From the NCBI RefSeq assembly GCF_003675875.1, contig NZ_RCDI01000004.1, positions 124,001 through 188,000 on the forward strand: a DNA stretch of 64,000 nucleotides, written 5' to 3'. The translations under genes were made by a program, and so were the position numbers. Below the pieces are notes generated by a model. The model saw only the letters and a list, made by a program, of their open reading frames with translations. It was not told the DNA's origin and searched no databases. Shown piece by piece: positions 1 through 7,868 of this stretch (positions are counted from its first letter, which is position 1; each line of letters starts with the position of its first letter). The DNA comes from Halostella limicola (GTDB lineage: Archaea; Halobacteriota; Halobacteria; Halobacteriales; Natronoarchaeaceae).

Positions 1-2
1 CG

Positions 3-857
3 CTGCTGGAGCCGCTGTTTCGCAACACACTCCTCGCCTCGGTCGGCGCCGGCGGCGTCGTCGCGTTCGTCATCATCAACCTGCTCCACCTGACTCACGG
101 CGAACAGACGCCCACGTATCTCGGCGTGGAGCGGACGAAGTTCGTGGCCCGCTACGCCGCGACGCCGCTGTACTGGTTCGCGAAGGCCATCTCTCCGGTC
201 ATCGTGCTGGGCGACGGCGTCGCCAAGTGGACGCTCCGGCTGTTCGGCGTCGAGATGACCGGCGCCTGGCTCGAAACCGAGACCGACGTCATCGAGTCGC
301 GGGCCGACCTCCGCCATCGGCTGGACTCGCTGCTCGACCGCGGTGGGATCTCCAGGGAGCGGAAAGAAGAGATCCTCAACGCGTTCGCCGTCGGCGACCG
401 TCCCGTTAGCGAGGTGATGACCCGCCGCGAGGACGTCGTGTTTCTCTCGACGACCGAACCCGTCGAGGAGAACCTCCGACGGATCGGGAACAGCCCCCAC
501 ACCCGATTCCCTCTGATCGGCGAGGAGCCGAGCGACTTCCGGGGAATCGTCTACGTGCCCGCGATCGTCGACAACATCGACGACCTTCGGAGCGGGGTGG
601 TGACCATCGAGGAGGTGGCCGCGCAGCCGATGACGATCCGGGAAGACACGTTCATCAGCGACGCAGTCGACCGATTTCAGGACGAACATCAGGAACTGGC
701 ACTGGTGCTCGACGAGGGCGAACGAGTCGCGGGGCTGATCACGGCGACGGACGCGCTCGAAGCGATGATGGGGGAGATCGAGGACCCCCTCGACGTCGAA
801 CTGAAAGAACGAAATCGCGGATCCGGGACGAGGTCCGCGTCCGGCGGCGACGCGTGA
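3..857 (+). CDS. CNNM/CorC-type membrane protein with CBS pair, 5' end outside window
   Basis: The reading frame is open from the first complete codon at base 3 to TGA at 855-857, so this is the C-terminal part of a gene that starts before the window. The visible part begins with a hydrophobic stretch (LLASVGAGGVVAFVIINLL) and a T-H-G-E-Q-T-P-like turn typical of the end of a DUF21/CNNM transmembrane domain. After residue ~75 follow two CBS units: the segment around DRPVSEVMTRRED opens CBS1 and the segment around AAQPMTIRED opens CBS2. CBS2 ends with LVLDEGERVAGLIT and the usual EALEAMMGEIED tail. CNNM/CorC proteins are linked to Mg2+/Co2+ or Na+ transport; the CBS pair binds nucleotides. The cytosolic CorC_HlyC domain seen in some relatives is not visible. 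Family assignment is firm; the substrate is unknown. Confidence 0.85.
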   Translation: MLEPLFRNTLLASVGAGGVVAFVIINLLHLTHGEQTPTYLGVERTKFVARYAATPLYWFAKAISPVIVLGDGVAKWTLRLFGVEMTGAWLETETDVIESRADLRHRLDSLLDRGGISRERKEEILNAFAVGDRPVSEVMTRREDVVFLSTTEPVEENLRRIGNSPHTRFPLIGEEPSDFRGIVYVPAIVDNIDDLRSGVVTIEEVAAQPMTIREDTFISDAVDRFQDEHQELALVLDEGERVAGLITATDALEAMMGEIEDPLDVELKERNRGSGTRSASGGDA

Positions 858-924
858 AGGGGTCGATCCCGGGCGGAATCAGTCGTGTCCCGCGTCCGCT
901 GTTCGCGTTCCGGCCCTCCAGTCT

Positions 925-1140
925 GTGCCAGGGAACGCGCTGACCACGTTCGGGCCCGCCACGTTGTTACCGACGGAGCCGAGTTTGAGGTTCTTCGAGC
1001 GCTCATCGTGAGGGACGTCCAGTCCCCGGAACGTGTGGGAGTTTGTGACTCCGTAGCCGATCGCGGTCGCCGAGGCCTGTGAGAACCAGCGGGCGTAGGC
1101 ACGTCGAGCGCCTCCGCGATGGTGGTGAGAATTGCGTATG
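925..1140 (-). pseudogene. Decayed DsrE-family gene fragment
   Basis: On the minus strand this stretch aligns base by base with the middle of the intact dsrE-like gene at 7869-8447. Shared runs include the segments around TTCGAGCGCTC and GAACGTGTGG, and the order of matches is the same over about 200 bases. Reading frame is lost by several indels and there is no start or full length. The remnant lies between the CBS protein and the thioredoxin gene and fills most of this otherwise gene-free 530-base stretch. It is an old copy of the sulfur-relay gene, either left by duplication or from another lineage. The flanks (858-924 and 1141-1330) show nothing else. Confidence 0.75.
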
Positions 1141-1336
1141 CTTCGAACAGCTACGATACCTAATCCCTGTTCAGGCTAGCTATCAGTCCCAGCACTCGGC
1201 CTGCTTCTATTGAATTCTCGCACCGGTATTCTGTATCGCGTATTCTGGTGAGTACTGTACAGCGGTTGACCTCCCATCCGGTCCTTCCCTACTACTCGGC
1301 CTGTAAGTACCGGCATTGCGGACACTCTGATGACGA

Positions 1337-1370
1337 TATTGTACATTTTACCCAAAACCCTTAATTACTG
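1337..1370 (+). promoter_or_regulatory. Promoter and probable operator of trxA-trxB
   Basis: TATTGTACA (1337-1345), five bases, then CCCAAAACCC (1351-1360) and TTAATTA. The same TATTGTACA-N5-CCCAAAACC arrangement recurs at 12564-12586 before the small-protein/TauE unit. The CAAAACCCTTAA part would serve as BRE/TATA; its distance to ATG 1391 fits a leaderless or very short-leader transcript. The TGTACA core is a palindrome, which suggests a protein-binding site overlapping or abutting the core promoter. Function is inferred from recurrence only. Confidence 0.6.
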
Positions 1371-1390
1371 ACGGGGCGTACGAACAGGTG

Positions 1391-1750
1391 ATGACAACTG
1401 AAACCGCTTCCGAGACCAGCACAGATGCTCTCGACGAACCGGTCCACGTGGACGGGCAATCCGAGTTCGACGAGCTCGTCGCGGACTACGACGTCGTGCT
1501 CGCGGACTTCTACGCGGACTGGTGCGGTCCGTGCCAGATGCTCGAATCCGTCGTCGAGCGCCTCGCGGCCGAGACCGGCGCCGCGGTCGCGAAGGTCGAC
1601 GTCGACGCCAACCAGCAACTCGCCGGCGCGTACGGGGTCCGCGGTGTTCCGACGCTCGTCCTGTTCGCCGACGGCGAGCAGGTCGAAGAAGTGGTCGGCG
1701 TCCAGTCCGAAGACCGACTGCGCTCGCTGATCGAGAGCTACACGGAATAG
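1391..1750 (+). CDS. trxA: Thioredoxin
   Basis: This is a 119-residue single-domain thioredoxin. The active site is WCGPC at residues 44-48 inside the usual FYADWCGPCQ context, and the conserved cis-proline lies in RGVPTLVLF near residue 80. About 20 extra acidic residues precede the fold, common in haloarchaeal thioredoxins. ATG 1391 was chosen; an in-frame GTG directly precedes it at 1388. The stop codon abuts the ATG of the thioredoxin reductase gene at 1751, so the two form an operon and probably a reductase/acceptor pair that keeps cytosolic disulfides reduced. The setting beside sulfane-sulfur genes suggests it also reduces protein persulfides; that is inference. Confidence 0.93.
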   Translation: MTTETASETSTDALDEPVHVDGQSEFDELVADYDVVLADFYADWCGPCQMLESVVERLAAETGAAVAKVDVDANQQLAGAYGVRGVPTLVLFADGEQVEEVVGVQSEDRLRSLIESYTE

Positions 1751-2776
1751 ATGACCGGGCACGTTCGCGACCTCGTGATCGCCGGGTCGGGCGTCGCCGG
1801 TCTCTCGGCAGCCGTGTACGCTGCGCGCGCCGACCTCGACCCGCTCGTCCTCGAAGGCGACGAGCCCGGCGGCCAGCTGACGCTCACTACCGACGTGGAG
1901 AACTATCTCGGGTTCCCCGACGGCGTCGGCGGGATGGAACTCGTTCAGCGCGGGAAAGACCAGGCCGAACAGTTCGGGGCCGAGTTCCAGCGCGGCAGCA
2001 TCGACGCGGCGGCCCTCGACGGCCAGCCGATGGAGCTCTCGCTGTCGACCGGGGGAACCGTCCGAACCCGTAGCCTCGTCGTCGCGACCGGCGCGAGCGC
2101 TCGATGGGTCGGCGCCGAGAACGAAGATGAACTGATGGGATACGGGCTCTCGACGTGTGCGACCTGTGACGGCGCGTTTCACCGCGGGGACGACGTCCTC
2201 GTTGTCGGCGGCGGCGACAGCGCGATGGAGGAAGCGCTCTTCCTCACGAAGTTTGCCGATACCGTGACGGTGGTCCACCGCCGCGACGAGCTTCGCGCGT
2301 CCGAGATCATGGCGGAGCGGGCTCGCGACCACGACGACGTCGAGTTCCGCTGGAACACGGAACTGCAAGCGATTCACGGCTCGCAAGCGGAGGGCGTGAC
2401 CGGTGCGACGCTTGTCTCTCATCCCGACGGTTACCCGAAGGAGAAAACCTCCGACGGGATCGACGTCGATACGGAAACGGTCGACGTCGGGGGCGTGTTC
2501 TACGGTATCGGTCACACGCCAAATACCGAGTTCCTGGACGGAACCGGCGTCGAACGCGACGAGGAGGGCTACGTCGTTACCCTGCCCGACGAGACCGGGC
2601 GGATGACGGCGCACACGGACGTCGAGGGCGTCTTCGCTGCCGGCGACGTCGCCGACCCCACGTATCGACAGGCGATCACCGCCGCTGGGACCGGCAGCAT
2701 GGCCGCCCTCGACGCCGAAGCGTACCTCGAAACGCTCGAAACGGCGGATCAGGCCGAAGTCGACGCTTCGGCATAG
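1751..2776 (+). CDS. trxB: Thioredoxin reductase-like FAD/NAD(P)H oxidoreductase
   Basis: 341 residues with the complete layout of low-molecular-weight thioredoxin reductase. An N-terminal FAD-binding GSGVAGLSAA lies at residues 12-21, and the ENYLGFP segment at 50-56. The redox-active CATC is at 136-139, followed by D140. The NAD(P)-binding GGGDSAMEEA starts at about 153, and the second FAD motif GVFAAGDVAD is near 300. It should move electrons from NAD(P)H through FAD to thioredoxin. The gene starts with no spacing after trxA, so translation is likely coupled. The C-terminal acidic tail (residues ~325-341) is a halophilic extension. Only the electron donor preference is open, since the HRR-type NADPH motif appears as VHRRDELRAS. 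Confidence 0.93.
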   Translation: MTGHVRDLVIAGSGVAGLSAAVYAARADLDPLVLEGDEPGGQLTLTTDVENYLGFPDGVGGMELVQRGKDQAEQFGAEFQRGSIDAAALDGQPMELSLSTGGTVRTRSLVVATGASARWVGAENEDELMGYGLSTCATCDGAFHRGDDVLVVGGGDSAMEEALFLTKFADTVTVVHRRDELRASEIMAERARDHDDVEFRWNTELQAIHGSQAEGVTGATLVSHPDGYPKEKTSDGIDVDTETVDVGGVFYGIGHTPNTEFLDGTGVERDEEGYVVTLPDETGRMTAHTDVEGVFAAGDVADPTYRQAITAAGTGSMAALDAEAYLETLETADQAEVDASA

Positions 2777-2798
2777 AAACAATATTTTCGATCAGTTC

Positions 2799-3143
2799 AT
2801 GATTTCCAGAGTTACAGACGTACTCAGGCGAACGGCTGTAGGGACGATAGCGTCGATCGGTCTGAGTGGCGTCGTGACGGCGCAGGGCGGTGGTCACGGG
2901 GGAGGAATGAGTGGCGGTATGAACGGTCTCGGCGGGTGGCCGCTCCTCTGGGTAGTCGTCGCGCTCGTCGCCCTCGGCTTACTCGTGTACGTCGCCGCAA
3001 CTCAGCGGCGCACGAATCCCGACAATGAGAGAGACGGGGCGGCCGATGACGCCCTCTCGACGCTCCGTGCTCGCTACGCCCGCGGAGAGATCTCCGACGA
3101 AGAGTTCGAGGAACGGCGAATCAGATTAGAAGAGTGGGAGTAA
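2799..3143 (+). CDS. SHOCT-domain small membrane protein
   Basis: 114 residues. An N-terminal hydrophobic stretch (residues ~10-28, ending SGVVTAQ) resembles a signal peptide. A Gly/His/Met-rich linker (GGHGGGMSGGM) follows, then one strong transmembrane segment (WPLLWVVVALVALGLLVYV, about 48-66). The C-terminus is a SHOCT motif (LRARYARGEISDEEFEERRIRLE, shortened here as ARGEISDEEFEERR). SHOCT tails are thought to mediate oligomerisation; the Gly/His/Met linker may bind metal. It starts 22 bases after trxB in the same direction and may belong to that operon. A related protein with the same linker-TM-SHOCT order sits at 63438-63818. Exact function is unknown. Confidence 0.8.
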   Translation: MISRVTDVLRRTAVGTIASIGLSGVVTAQGGGHGGGMSGGMNGLGGWPLLWVVVALVALGLLVYVAATQRRTNPDNERDGAADDALSTLRARYARGEISDEEFEERRIRLEEWE

Positions 3144-3234
3144 ACAGCCGCCGCCGCACTGTTCCTTGCGAACCATCCGACGGCACCGTCCACGAACGGA
3201 CGAATTCGCGTTCGTTCCGGAGGCCGTTAATCGA

Positions 3235-3621
3235 TCACAGCGCGTTGAGGACCCGTTCGAACCGAGCCGCGACGTCCTCGGCGATCTCGTCGAGGGCGGG
3301 GTTCTCAGCGATACCGACGAGTTCCGCCGGATCGACCGCGCTCACGGTCACTGTTCCGTCGTCGGTCTCGTAGACGATGACGTTACAGGGGAGCAGCGCC
3401 CCTAGTTCGAGTTCGTCTTCGAGGCCCTGATACGCGAGCTCCGGGTTGCACGCTCCGAGGATACGATACTGGCGGAAGTCCTTGTCGAGTTTCTCCGCGA
3501 ACGTCTCTCGGACGTCGATGTCACAGAGTACGCCGAATCCTTCGTCTTCGAGAGCGGAGGTCGTTTTCTCCACGGCGTCGTCGAACGATTCGCTCACCTG
3601 CTTTTGGGTTGTATAGGCCAT
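3235..3621 (-). CDS. DUF302 family protein
   Basis: 128 residues from ATG 3621; an upstream in-frame GTG at 3630 is possible. The protein is a single DUF302 domain. The family hallmarks are present: Y-R-I-L-G-A-C-N-P near residue 70 and L-L-P-C-N-V-I-V-Y-E near 98, both with the conserved cysteines, and the C-terminal VLNAL helix. DUF302 proteins are small, soluble, often found with sulfur and redox genes; the two cysteines suggest a thiol- or metal-linked role, but no reaction is established. The gene points toward trxAB/SHOCT and its promoter region carries CTGTACA, similar to other sulfur-gene promoters here. A broken relative lies at 28280-28482. Confidence 0.85.
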   Translation of the reverse strand: MAYTTQKQVSESFDDAVEKTTSALEDEGFGVLCDIDVRETFAEKLDKDFRQYRILGACNPELAYQGLEDELELGALLPCNVIVYETDDGTVTVSAVDPAELVGIAENPALDEIAEDVAARFERVLNAL

Positions 3622-3748
3622 ACTGTACACGACGGTGTCGACACTAATGACTGTTGTGCGGACGGCGGTTACTCGGAACGCGATCCCCTCTGATCTCGGC
3701 TACCGGAGTGGAAGCGGGCGCCCGTCTCGTCTGCCAAGGCGACACCGG

Positions 3749-4597
3749 CTACGCTTCGCCGAGGAACTGTTCTGCCGCACCTCGGAACAGGTTCTCGAAC
3801 GCCGTTTCCGAGAGGTCTCGACGGACTAACCCCTCGTATTCCCGGGCGTAGGCGTGCGGCAGGTTCGGATAGTCGGAGCCGTACATGACGCGGCCGGCGA
3901 GGTCCTCGAAGACGGCGTCGTCGATGGCGGCGGCGTCGAAGTCGACGTAGCGGTCGACGACCGGCGACGTCGCGAAGCTCGTGTCCAGATACACGTTCTC
4001 GTCAGCGCGGGCGATCTCGACGAACGCCTCGTGCTCGAAGGTACCCATGTGGGCACAGCAGGCCCGCACCTCCGGGAACCGCTGGCGGAACCGCCGGAAC
4101 CGTTCGATCCCGACGTACGGGCTGTCCTCGAACATCGGCGCTGTGCCGGCGTGATGAAGGACGGGACGGTCGTACTCGGCACAGAGCTCATAGGCGGGAT
4201 CTAGCCGCGGGTCGTCCGGCGCGACCTCCTGCACGGGGCACTGGAACTTCAGCCCGCGGGCGCCGCCTCGGAAGGCCGCCTCGACGACCGCGCGGACGTC
4301 GTCGGCGGGGTGGACCGTCACGAAGGGGATACACATCTCGGAGTCGCTCGCCTCCTCCAGCAACCAGTCGTTGAGGTCGGCGGCGATACCCGGTTCGTGA
4401 GCGTACGGTAGCGCGACGTATCGCTCGACGCCGTGCTTGCGAAGCACGGCCTCGACCGCCTCTCTGTTCGTCGGATGGTCGAACTCCCAGCCTGCGGCGT
4501 CGTTGAGCGCCTCGCGGATGGCGTCCATCAGCCGGTCAGGCATCAGGTGGGCGTGCGCGTCGATCGCGCCGTCGACGGGGATCCCATTGCTCGTCAT
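3749..4597 (-). CDS. Amidohydrolase-2 family metal-dependent hydrolase
   Basis: 282 residues forming an amidohydrolase_2 TIM barrel. The metal-binding H-A-H is at residues 15-17 (DAHAHL), strand-4/5 histidines in LHHAGT at 148-149 and in CCAHMG at 183, and the catalytic aspartate in YGSDYP at 242. Members include decarboxylases such as aminocarboxymuconate-semialdehyde decarboxylase and lactone hydrolases; nothing here fixes the substrate. The length and ending LFRGAAEQFLG are normal for the family. It is convergent with nothing and lies 127 bases downstream (minus strand) of the DUF302 gene's promoter side, so it is probably transcribed alone. Start ATG at 4597 directly precedes a consistent N-terminus. 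Confidence 0.85.
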   Translation of the reverse strand: MTSNGIPVDGAIDAHAHLMPDRLMDAIREALNDAAGWEFDHPTNREAVEAVLRKHGVERYVALPYAHEPGIAADLNDWLLEEASDSEMCIPFVTVHPADDVRAVVEAAFRGGARGLKFQCPVQEVAPDDPRLDPAYELCAEYDRPVLHHAGTAPMFEDSPYVGIERFRRFRQRFPEVRACCAHMGTFEHEAFVEIARADENVYLDTSFATSPVVDRYVDFDAAAIDDAVFEDLAGRVMYGSDYPNLPHAYAREYEGLVRRDLSETAFENLFRGAAEQFLGEA

Positions 4598-4820
4598 TGA
4601 CTAGCCTCTCCCTCGCGATCGCGAAAAAGACTCTGTCGGTTCTCGACCGCCTAACGCCACGCCGCTCGAGTGAGAACGTGCCACGAAAACAGGGAATCAA
4701 CGACCAGAGTACCACTGGAACAGTTCTCCAGTGTACCCGCTTACGTATCGGTCACCAGTGATTAAAGCACTCTGCACGACTGCTGCTCATAGTCGGAAGG
4801 TGCGTAATATCGGTTGGGAG

Positions 4821-4827
4821 AAAAAAA
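4821..4827 (-). terminator. Oligo-T terminator after osmC
   Basis: On the minus strand seven consecutive T residues follow the osmC stop codon by about 28 bases, behind a GC-rich stretch. Archaeal RNA polymerase terminates at such oligo-T tracts without needing a hairpin. Confidence 0.5.
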
Positions 4828-4854
4828 TCGCGCCCGCCCGTCCCGACCGTTCTC

Positions 4855-5478
4855 TCAGTGAGCGGGCTCGGGCGTTCGTTCCACGGTCACGACCGGCTCC
4901 ATGTCGTGGGCGTAGCGCATGAGGCTCCAGACCGGAGACCGCTTCGCACCGGTTGCCAGAAGGTCAGCGTCCTCGTTCGAAAGGTTCTCGCCGCTCACCT
5001 CTATTTCGACCCGGATGTCGTCGAAGGCCTCCTCGGAACGGTCGATGTCGTGGATCATGAGCACTACACGCGGATCGAAGTCCAGCCGAACCGTCGTTTC
5101 GAGGTCGTCGAGTTCGATCTCGTTGGCTAGTGCGGTGACGCCTACGGCAACGTTCAGGCAGCCACTGAGTGCCGCAAGTGCCACTTCGATCGGCTCCATT
5201 CGATCGGTGGGGTCGATAAAGCCTGCAGCTTCCTCGACCTCTTTCCATGCCCCCAGTGGTAGCGTGTACTCGCGAGTCTCTCGGTGAATCTCTTCCCCGC
5301 CAAGCGTATATTCGTCGACGCTCGCCAGGCTGTGAAAGAGTCGCCCCTCATACGGAGCACGGGCACCGAGCTCCATCTGCACATCGTCGGGGTTCGCCGT
5401 CGCGTGCTCGACGAACTCGTGGAACTTCTCTAGATCGATCCCTTCTTTTACCGATTCTGTCGGTTGTGTCGTTGTCAT
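4855..5478 (-). CDS. OsmC-like peroxiredoxin-type protein
   Basis: 207 residues from ATG 5478, chosen because a purine-rich GGAGGGAGAACC stands directly before it; the frame stays open upstream to 5574 but that part is not conserved-looking. The OsmC fold is recognised by the LPLGAWKEVEEAAGFIDPTD region and by the helix with the key cysteine, ALSGCLNVAVGVTALANE, then DDLETTVRLDFDPR. The second family cysteine is not obvious: the region near the C-terminus has KRSPVWSLMR where classic OsmC/Ohr often has a Cys. OsmC/Ohr proteins reduce organic hydroperoxides or act on persulfides. Its position in a thiol-redox island fits. A palindrome lies upstream at 5586-5601. Confidence 0.85.
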   Translation of the reverse strand: MTTTQPTESVKEGIDLEKFHEFVEHATANPDDVQMELGARAPYEGRLFHSLASVDEYTLGGEEIHRETREYTLPLGAWKEVEEAAGFIDPTDRMEPIEVALAALSGCLNVAVGVTALANEIELDDLETTVRLDFDPRVVLMIHDIDRSEEAFDDIRVEIEVSGENLSNEDADLLATGAKRSPVWSLMRYAHDMEPVVTVERTPEPAH

Positions 5479-5585
5479 TGGTTCTCCCTCCGTTCTAACC
5501 CACGGCAAAATCGCGTTGGCCCCGACCGCGCCGAACCCTCCGAAGACGTTCCGCTGTGGATCACCTTTAACCACGCGCTCTAAGG

Positions 5586-5601
5586 TAATGAATGTTCATT
5601 A
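5586..5601. promoter_or_regulatory. Perfect inverted repeat TAATGAA-TG-TTCATTA
   Basis: Two 7-base arms (TAATGAA and TTCATTA) separated by two bases form an exact palindrome about 110 bases upstream of the osmC start. AT-rich palindromes of this size are typical binding sites of dimeric HTH regulators. It lies at the edge of the 440-base stretch between osmC and the DsbA-like gene. Confidence 0.55.
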
Positions 5602-5920
5602 TGGAAAACTGGGATCTGATTCTCAGAGTACTCCATGCTGGGGACGAATTTCGTCGCTGGACAACCGACCGAACGTCTCGACGGGACGCAGGAGGCGGAG
5701 TCGCGTTCGCTCATCGGAACGCACACTGGTTCCTGACTGGAGATCACACGGATGTGGAGCAACCGAACGGCCCACGACGCGAACGGACACACGGCGCGTA
5801 CGCGGCTGTCGGTCCAATGAACAGTCGCTTCCGTAAGCCCAGGCCCGTATTCCGCGGGACGGTCTCGCGGTGGCTCGACCACAAACCCGATAAATGAGGG
5901 TGCCGCATACTTGTACGTCA
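5602..5920. other. Stretch between osmC and the DsbA-like gene, no convincing gene
   Basis: Several overlapping frames remain open here (for example about 100 codons on the plus strand from 5592 to 5897), but none has recognisable motifs, an acidic halophilic composition or a consistent start. The plus frame begins MENWDLILRVLHAGDEFRRW, which could be the eroded start of a small protein. I call no gene. The promoter of the DsbA-like gene must lie near its right end, where ACTTGTACGTCA precedes ATG 5921. Confidence 0.4.
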
Positions 5921-6658
5921 ATGGAAAGCGAGAGCAATATTACACGGCGCCGGATCCTCGCTGCCGGCGGCGCATCCGTCGCTTTCGGCGGCGGGATCGC
6001 GTACTTCGCATCCCGCGACGGTTCGTCCGACCGGGAGTACGTCCCGGATACCTTCCACCGGAGTGACGAGACGACAGGGTTCGGCGTCGAACTCGCCGGA
6101 CGACCGATCGCGGGGGAGCGGGACGCTCCCATGGACATCTACTACTGGACGGACTACCTCTGTCCGTTCTGCAAGCAGTTCGAGACGGAGACGCTCCCCG
6201 ACGTCGGGACCGACTACGTCGATACCGGAGAGGCAAGACTGATCGTCCTCTCGTATCCCAACATCGGGGAGTACTCCACCCCTGCGGCGGTCTGGGGCCG
6301 CTGCGTCTGGGAACAGGTCGCCGAGGATGTCCCGGCGGCGTTCTGGCGCTGGCACGGGGCCGCGTTTGACGAGCAATCCGAGTCGGGTCACGACTGGGCG
6401 GACGATGAAACGTTCGCGGCCGTCACGGAAGAGACCGAACATGTCGCCGTTTCCGAGGTCAACGACTGCCGACAGACACGTGGCGACGCGGTCCGCGAGT
6501 CGATCGGGACCGACGTCGACGCTGCACGATCGGCGGAGATACGGGGGACGCCCGGCTTCGTTCTCTACAACCGCGAGGCCGATGCAGCGGGTAAGCTGGT
6601 CGGTGCGCATCCCTACGAGAACTTCTCGGACGCACTGGATCAGGTGCTAGAAGCGTGA
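5921..6658 (+). CDS. Tat-exported DsbA-like thiol oxidoreductase
   Basis: 245 residues from ATG 5921. The N-terminus carries a twin-arginine signal (TRRRILAAGG, residues 8-17) followed by a hydrophobic core, so the protein should act outside the membrane. A thioredoxin-fold DsbA/DSBA-like domain follows with the active site CPFC at residues 81-84 after YYWTDYL, and a cis-proline loop RGTPGFVLYN near 208. A second pair of cysteines (RCVWEQ, NDCRQT) is present in the helical insertion. CPFC resembles BdbD and archaeal DsbA relatives. Its stop overlaps the GTG start of the next gene, so it forms an operon with two membrane proteins having CxxC motifs, which could be its redox partners. Confidence 0.88.
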   Translation: MESESNITRRRILAAGGASVAFGGGIAYFASRDGSSDREYVPDTFHRSDETTGFGVELAGRPIAGERDAPMDIYYWTDYLCPFCKQFETETLPDVGTDYVDTGEARLIVLSYPNIGEYSTPAAVWGRCVWEQVAEDVPAAFWRWHGAAFDEQSESGHDWADDETFAAVTEETEHVAVSEVNDCRQTRGDAVRESIGTDVDAARSAEIRGTPGFVLYNREADAAGKLVGAHPYENFSDALDQVLEA

Positions 6659-7200
6659 CGCCGAGTGTCGGGGACTCGGGGTGGGTCCGGACGCTCCCCG
6701 ACGCGCTCGCGTATCCGCTGACGTCGAACAGGCGACTCCTGACCGCCGGGGTCGTTACCGTGCTGACCTACGTCGGGCTGGTGCTGAACACGTTCCCGCA
6801 GTTCACCGTCCAGCTCCTCGCGCGGGACCCGACTGACCTGTTCTACGCGGTCACGGTGCTCACCAGGGAAACGTATCTTAGCGTCGGCTGGCTCGGGCTC
6901 GTCCTGGTCGCGACTTACGCACTGCTCACCGGGGTCGCCGTAACGGCCGCGGTGACGCTGTTCAGCCGGGCACGGCGGCGGAGCGCGTCGACGGTGTTCG
7001 GGGTCCTTCCGGGCCTGCTCGCCGCCAGCTGTGCGAGCTGTGGGGCCGGAGTCCTCGGAGCACTGGGGTTCGTCGGCGCGATGGCGGCGCTCCCGTTCCA
7101 GGGAAACCTCCTTCGGGTCGGCGGGATCCTGTTGCTCGTGTTCTTCCTCGGGCGGACTGGCGACCCACGAACGTGTACGATCAACCTTTCAGACACATGA
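6655..7200 (+). CDS. Polytopic membrane protein with CxxC (CASC) near a membrane segment
   Basis: 181 residues starting at GTG 6655, overlapping the DsbA-like stop by four bases. Four hydrophobic segments can be drawn: LLTAGVVTVLTYVGLVLN (27-44), LGLVLVATYALLTGVAVTAAV (81-100), the VLPGLLAASCASCGAGVLGALGFVGAMAAL region (115-145, with CASC at ~124-127), and VGGILLLVFFLG. The CxxC sits at or inside the membrane, as in disulfide-relay proteins, but no CcdA, DsbB or VKOR signature is visible. The next gene has a similar layout, with CPIC in the same relative place, so the two look like paralogs. Function as electron donor or acceptor of the DsbA-like protein is inference. The family was not recognised. 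Confidence 0.75.
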   Translation: MTPSVGDSGWVRTLPDALAYPLTSNRRLLTAGVVTVLTYVGLVLNTFPQFTVQLLARDPTDLFYAVTVLTRETYLSVGWLGLVLVATYALLTGVAVTAAVTLFSRARRRSASTVFGVLPGLLAASCASCGAGVLGALGFVGAMAALPFQGNLLRVGGILLLVFFLGRTGDPRTCTINLSDT

Positions 7201-7285
7201 ATCAGGATCGGATACTCCACAGCGACGGGGGGTCTCGTCACGGAAACGAGAGGCGTACTGAGCGTCGGGAAGGTGTTCGCAACGG

Positions 7286-7699
7286 ATGACGTCGCTTTCG
7301 CACCCGCGCTTCTTCAAGAGTGCCGGCATCGGCGTCGGGGTTTTCCTCCTGTTCGGGACGGTGACCGGACTGATCCCGAACCCGGTCTACGTCAGGATGG
7401 TGGACCGGACGCCGGCCGATTACCTGTTCCTCGTCGCGACGTCCGCGTTCGCCGCGGCGTTCGTCTACCAGCGCTCGTTGGCCGCCGAACCGATCGGGGA
7501 CCGTTCCGCGGTCGGCGGCATCGTCGGAGGGTTCCTCGCGTTCGGCTGTCCCATCTGCAACGCGGTCCTCCTGGCGCTTTTCGGTTCCTCGGCGCTGATG
7601 ACGTATCTCGACCCGTTACGCCCGGTACTGGGGGCAGTGTCGGTCCTCTTTTTCGCTGGGCTCCTCTACTACCAGCGACGGCGGTGTGAGGTCTGCTGA
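7286..7699 (+). CDS. Small membrane protein with CPIC motif and CEVC tail
   Basis: 137 residues from ATG 7286, preceded by GGGAAGGTG. Hydrophobic segments: IGVGVFLLFGTVTGLI (14-29), DYLFLVATSAFAAAFVY (46-62), VGGIVGGFLAFGCPICNAVLLALFG (77-101) and VLGAVSVLFFAGLLYY (115-130). CPIC lies inside the third segment; the extreme C-terminus is RRCEVC. It resembles the preceding protein in the CxxC segment (G-L/F-L-A-x-x-C-x-x-C followed by a Gly/Ala-rich helix). Together with the DsbA-like gene it makes a three-gene set with five CxxC-type sites. No established family was recognised; a disulfide or metal shuttle in the membrane is the most natural guess. Confidence 0.75.
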   Translation: MTSLSHPRFFKSAGIGVGVFLLFGTVTGLIPNPVYVRMVDRTPADYLFLVATSAFAAAFVYQRSLAAEPIGDRSAVGGIVGGFLAFGCPICNAVLLALFGSSALMTYLDPLRPVLGAVSVLFFAGLLYYQRRRCEVC

Positions 7700-7868
7700 C
7701 CCCTCTTGTGCCTATCTGCTGTTACATCGACTGGACCCCACTCACAGGCGACCCACGTGACTTTCCTCATCCTGTCCGATGCGACCGACAGTATCGAATT
7801 GCCAGAGGTGTTACTGCTGCCGTCGGAGAACCGATGACGAAGAAGAGCAGCCTTACGGTGCGATGCGG

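Noticed and set aside
1361-2782. A 473-codon open frame on the minus strand opposite trxA-trxB
   Set aside because: It is the mirror of two unmistakable genes and follows from GC-rich codon bias; it has no family motifs of its own.
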